Shown here: positions 5,937 through 7,928 of the stretch, piece by piece | Position numbering within the stretch: the first letter of the stretch is position 1 | How the letters are laid out: each line of letters opens with the position of its first letter | DNA from: Candidatus Woesearchaeota archaeon | Lineage (GTDB): Archaea > Nanobdellota > Nanobdellia > Woesearchaeales > GW2011-AR9 | NCBI GenBank assembly: GCA_016188105.1 | Contig: JACPIL010000081.1 | Span: 1-7,928, forward strand | Length of the DNA stretch: 7,928 bases | Reading direction: 5' to 3' | Notes under the pieces: model-generated | The model's input: only the letters and a program-made list of their open reading frames with translations | The model's database searches: none | What the model was told of the DNA's origin: nothing | Made by a program: the position numbers and the translations under genes

Positions 5937-6536
5937 ATGGCAACCATCAAATTCTTCAACAAATGGACCACAGAAGGCGTAACCGTAGCAGACAAGGGAC
6001 TTGTTCCTTATCTGACTCTTGATGCCAAGATGGCGCCTAAGACCGGTGCAAGATACGCAGGCAACAGATTTCACAAGTCCAACACCTTCATCGTTGAACG
6101 CTTAGCTAGCAAATTAATGCAATCCGGCCATAAAGGTAAAAAACATTTTATGAGCTCTGGGCACAACACTGGAAAGAAATTAAAAGCTTTAACCACGGTT
6201 AGAAATGCTCTAGCCAAAGCAGAAGCAAAATTAAAACAGAATCCTCTTGCTATTCTAGTACGCGCTGTGGAAAATTCCGCTCCTCGCGAAGAAGTTATCG
6301 CTATCGAATACGGTGGAGCAAGATATCCTAAAGCGGTGGACGTCGCTCCGCAGCGAAGAGTTGACTTAGCTCTACGCAATATGACCCAGGGAGCATACGT
6401 TAAAACATTCAACAAGAAAACAAAAATTGATGACGCTCTGGCAGATGAGATTGTTAGTGCTGCACAATCTAGTGGTAGAAGCAACGCTATTGCTAAGAAG
6501 CGGGATTTGGAAAGACAGGCAGCAAGCAGTAAGTAA
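5937..6536 (+). CDS. rps7: 30S ribosomal protein uS7
   Basis: This protein binds the 3' major domain of 16S rRNA, starts head assembly and lines the E site. At 199 aa it is the archaeal/eukaryotic form. Visible blocks are FNKWTTEGV (7-15), the basic GHKGKKH and HNTGKKLKA segments, NPLAILVRAVENSAPREEV, IEYGGARYPKAVDVAPQRRV and the helix DLALRNMTQGAYV, with the C-terminus ending KKRDLERQAASSK as in homologs. The start is ATG 5937, seven bases after the rps12 stop. It is the last gene of this operon: archaeal EF-2 or EF-1alpha, often next, is absent and a convergent gene follows. The reading frame shows no anomalies. Confidence 0.97.
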   Translation: MATIKFFNKWTTEGVTVADKGLVPYLTLDAKMAPKTGARYAGNRFHKSNTFIVERLASKLMQSGHKGKKHFMSSGHNTGKKLKALTTVRNALAKAEAKLKQNPLAILVRAVENSAPREEVIAIEYGGARYPKAVDVAPQRRVDLALRNMTQGAYVKTFNKKTKIDDALADEIVSAAQSSGRSNAIAKKRDLERQAASSK

Positions 6537-6540
6537 AGCT

Positions 6541-6578
6541 TATCTTTTCTTATTAATTAATATTAATTTTCTTTCTTA
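6541..6578 (+). terminator. probable T-rich terminator of the rpoB-rps7 operon
   Basis: Just after the rps7 stop come the plus-strand T-runs TCTTTTCTT and TTTTCTTTCTT, separated by an AT-only palindromic stretch (ATTAATTAAT / TTAATATTAA). T-tracts without a GC-rich hairpin are the usual archaeal termination signal. The region overlaps the last codons of the convergent tgt, so the two transcripts may overlap slightly. No matching T-tract exists on the minus strand for tgt. Confidence 0.55.
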
Positions 6579-6826
6579 GAATTCTTCCACTTCTTCAAAA
6601 AATCTTCCTTAAACTCCATAAACGTCCCTTTCTTGATATTCTCTTTCGCTTTCTCAACCAATTGCAATACAAAGTGAAGATTGTGGATGCTCATCAGTCG
6701 TTTACCTGCCGGCTCTTCAATCTTGATAAGATGATGCAAGTATGCTTTAGTATAGGTCTTGCAGGTATGACATTTACAATTAGTATCGATGGGCGTAAAA
6801 TCATGTTGATATTTTAGTCCGCCCAG
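6563..6826 (-). pseudogene. tgt: out-of-frame C-terminal part of tgt (zinc-binding tail)
   Basis: In the minus-strand frame offset from the upstream ORF, this segment reads G-G-L-KYQHDFTPIDTNCKCHTC, continuing TYTKAYLHHLIK and a later MSIHNLHFVLQLVEKAKENI, ending at TAA 6563-6565. This is the conserved end of bacterial-type Tgt, with the zinc ligands C-x-C-x2-C and a histidine exactly 26 residues after the last cysteine (IHN). The upstream part of the gene stops in another frame at 6814-6816. Removing one copy of the duplicated CTGGG at 6822-6831 joins the two into 376 residues, with C306, C308, C311 and H337 as ligands, close to the usual length of about 375. Without a correction this part is not translated and has no start codon of its own. 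Confidence 0.9.
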
Positions 6827-7698
6827 CCCAGATAAATTCTACCAGCAGGTGTAAAGATAGTGCCATGTCGCGCATTCTGAGTAGGATAAACGGAATCAAA
6901 ACAATCAATGCCTCTGCCGATTAATTCCAATAATTCTTCTGGGCTTCCTACGCCCATCACATAGCGCGGTTTATCTTTAGTGATAAATGGTAGTGCCGCA
7001 TCCACTGCAGCATACATGTCTTTCTTAGGCTCGCCAATAGCGACTCCGCCGATAGCAATACCATCAAAATCTAAGGAGTTGATGAACTTAGCAGACTCTT
7101 CTCGTAAATCAGGATAAAAATTTCCTTGTACTATACCGAACAATAATTGTTTAGGATGTGCAGAATCTGGTTTTAATTTCTGGTGCCATAATAAAGATTC
7201 TTTACCCCAGCGATGAGTATTCTCCATGGCTGTTCGTGCTTCTTCTTTACTTACTCCGTACCCGGACATGTCGTCTAACATCATCGCCACATCGCTTCCA
7301 AGAGTTAATTCAGTGTTCATTATCTTCTGCGGAGTTATGACCACTGGACTATTATCAAATGGATTCCGAAAGTGCAGCCCTTTCTTGCTCTTGGTCTGAA
7401 ACATACTGCGGGACATCTGAAATCCGCCACAGTCGGTAAATATGACTCCCTTGAAATTCATGAATTTATGCAAGCCGGATAATTGCTTGACTGTCTCTAT
7501 TCCTGGCTTGAAACTTAGAAGCAGAGCATTAGAGATTAAGGCTTTAACTCCCGCATCCTGGTAGTCATCGGTAGTGATATGCTTTCCAGTACCCTTGGTT
7601 GCTGCCGGCATGAAAAAAGGTGTTTCGATGATGCCATGGGCTGTCTTAAGCTTTCCTACTCGAGCGTTCTTTTCCTGATGAGTTATGGTGAAGATCAT
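6814..7698 (-). CDS. tgt: tRNA-guanine transglycosylase, bacterial type, truncated by frameshift
   Basis: Tgt swaps a guanine in tRNA for a 7-deazaguanine by a covalent Asp mechanism on a TIM barrel. These 294 residues hold the barrel: GIIETPFFMPAATKGT (22-37), the general-base region TDCGGFQ (D89), D142 in MLDDM, FGIVQG (Q191), IGGVAIGE (216-223), MGVGSPEEL (248-256) and FDSVYPTQNARHG with the nucleophile D268. The layout, length and zinc tail (in another frame downstream) match the bacterial preQ1 enzyme, not archaeal arcTGT, which is longer and has PUA-type domains. Unusual points: NALLLSFKPG where bacteria have NTFHLxLRPG, Cys90 for the usual Ser, and I221 in the loop (Val in bacteria, Gly in eukaryotic queuine enzymes), which hints at preQ1-like rather than queuine use. 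The frame ends at 6814 because of a 5-bp duplication. The start ATG 7698 is one base after the acetyltransferase stop. Confidence 0.92.
   Translation of the reverse strand: MIFTITHQEKNARVGKLKTAHGIIETPFFMPAATKGTGKHITTDDYQDAGVKALISNALLLSFKPGIETVKQLSGLHKFMNFKGVIFTDCGGFQMSRSMFQTKSKKGLHFRNPFDNSPVVITPQKIMNTELTLGSDVAMMLDDMSGYGVSKEEARTAMENTHRWGKESLLWHQKLKPDSAHPKQLLFGIVQGNFYPDLREESAKFINSLDFDGIAIGGVAIGEPKKDMYAAVDAALPFITKDKPRYVMGVGSPEELLELIGRGIDCFDSVYPTQNARHGTIFTPAGRIYLGWAD
6822..6831 (-). repeat. 5-bp tandem duplication CTGGG x2 that breaks tgt
   Basis: The plus strand shows CCCAGCCCAG, which is CTGGG CTGGG on the coding strand. Deleting one unit gives G-R-I-Y-L-G-G-L-K-Y, with exactly three residues between the conserved GRIxL and K/R-Y, as in E. 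coli Tgt (GVVKI-RNA-KY). This indicates a strand-slippage duplication, or an assembly/sequencing artefact, rather than ancient divergence. Confidence 0.8.
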
Positions 7699-7699
7699 T

Positions 7700-7927
7700 T
7701 TAAGCCTCAGAAAGCAACTTATATGCTGGTCTTATACAATGAACATCTCTAAAATTTTTAGTTAAAAAACCCTCGAATGTTTTTGGAAGCGGGTCATAGT
7801 GAAGATGTTTCCAAAAAGAGGGATTGTCGTTATGGCTTATTACTACTAAATAAGCACCTAACTCAAGAGATATTTTTTCTCTCATCTCAACAAGTCTTTT
7901 GCCATAACCTTTTCCTCTTTTGTCATT
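7700..7927 (-). CDS. GNAT-family N-acetyltransferase, C-terminal part (5' end outside window)
   Basis: The frame is open from the right edge: NDKRGKGYGKRLVEMREKIS, then a strand LGAYLVVISHN, then NPSFWKHLHYDPLP, ending KLLSEA-TAA, about 75 residues. RGKGYGK is the R-G-x-G-x-G/A acetyl-CoA pyrophosphate loop (motif A) of GNAT enzymes. The helix after it, the beta strand and the N-P-x-F-x-x-x-L-x-Y element match motif B, where an aromatic-rich helix leads to the usual GF/GY. The ATG at 7885 lies after motif A and would leave out the CoA loop, so the true start is beyond the window. The acyl acceptor cannot be told from this fragment; it could be a protein N-terminus, an amino acid, a polyamine or another amine. 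It precedes tgt by one base, so the two are probably co-transcribed. Confidence 0.8.
   Translation of the reverse strand, partial: NDKRGKGYGKRLVEMREKISLELGAYLVVISHNDNPSFWKHLHYDPLPKTFEGFLTKNFRDVHCIRPAYKLLSEA
7705..7708 (-). promoter_or_regulatory. Shine-Dalgarno for tgt
   Basis: On the minus strand, CTGAGG lies in the last codons of the acetyltransferase gene, with GAGG six bases before ATG 7698. This fixes the tgt start and points to translational coupling of the two genes. Confidence 0.6.
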
Positions 7928-7928
7928 A

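Noticed and set aside
6071..6484. Long open frame (137 codons) antisense to rps7
   Set aside because: It lies wholly inside the well-conserved uS7 gene, shows no family-like motif and has a composition that mirrors the opposite strand; a codon-usage shadow.
6806..6831. Programmed -1 ribosomal frameshift in tgt
   Set aside because: No X-XXY-YYZ slippery heptamer or downstream hairpin is visible before the TAA, and removing one CTGGG copy restores the exact family spacing; a simple duplication explains it better.

Overview
The window is archaeal. RNA polymerase subunit A is split into rpoA1 (A') and rpoA2 (A''), and these are followed by eL30, a short two-KH NusA, and uS12 and uS7 proteins of the archaeal type. 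This is the classic archaeal rpoB-rpoA1-rpoA2-rpl30e-nusA-rps12-rps7 transcription/translation cluster. Moderate A+T content, lost zinc ligands in the polymerase and a bacterial-type tgt gene suggest a divergent, possibly DPANN-like lineage, but that placement is inference.

Layout: bases 1-6536 are one tightly packed plus-strand operon. It begins inside rpoB (the 5' part is outside the window) and runs through rpoA1, rpoA2, rpl30e, nusA, rps12 and rps7, with gaps from 1 to about 40 bases. Bases 6537-6562 are a short AT-rich convergent gap with T-runs that probably end the operon. From 6563 to the right edge, two minus-strand genes face the operon: a GNAT-family N-acetyltransferase (entering from the right edge) and, 1 base downstream of it, tgt, a tRNA-guanine transglycosylase. 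The usual archaeal continuation (EF-2, EF-1alpha, uS10) is absent here.

The notable feature is a set of gene-breaking lesions that plain ORF calling hides. (1) rpoB has an in-frame TAA at 15-17, inside the conserved DGIV-x-PE...GDVVIG segment. (2) The ancestral rpoA1 start is ATG 990, with a good Shine-Dalgarno; after 19 family-like codons comes an in-frame TAG at 1047-1049, directly followed by ATG-ATG. (3) tgt is split by a 5-bp tandem duplication (CTGGG x2) at 6822-6831; removing one copy restores a 376-residue protein with its zinc site. The polymerase has also lost cysteines at two clamp zinc sites (RpoB C-terminal and A' N-terminal). These may be real recoding or gene splitting, real decay, or consensus errors in a draft genome. 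Reads from the same sample would decide.

The plus-strand genes supply the polymerase catalytic core (B, A', A''), a transcription/RNA-binding factor (NusA) and ribosomal proteins. The minus-strand pair concerns modification chemistry: tRNA base exchange and an acetyltransferase with unknown substrate.
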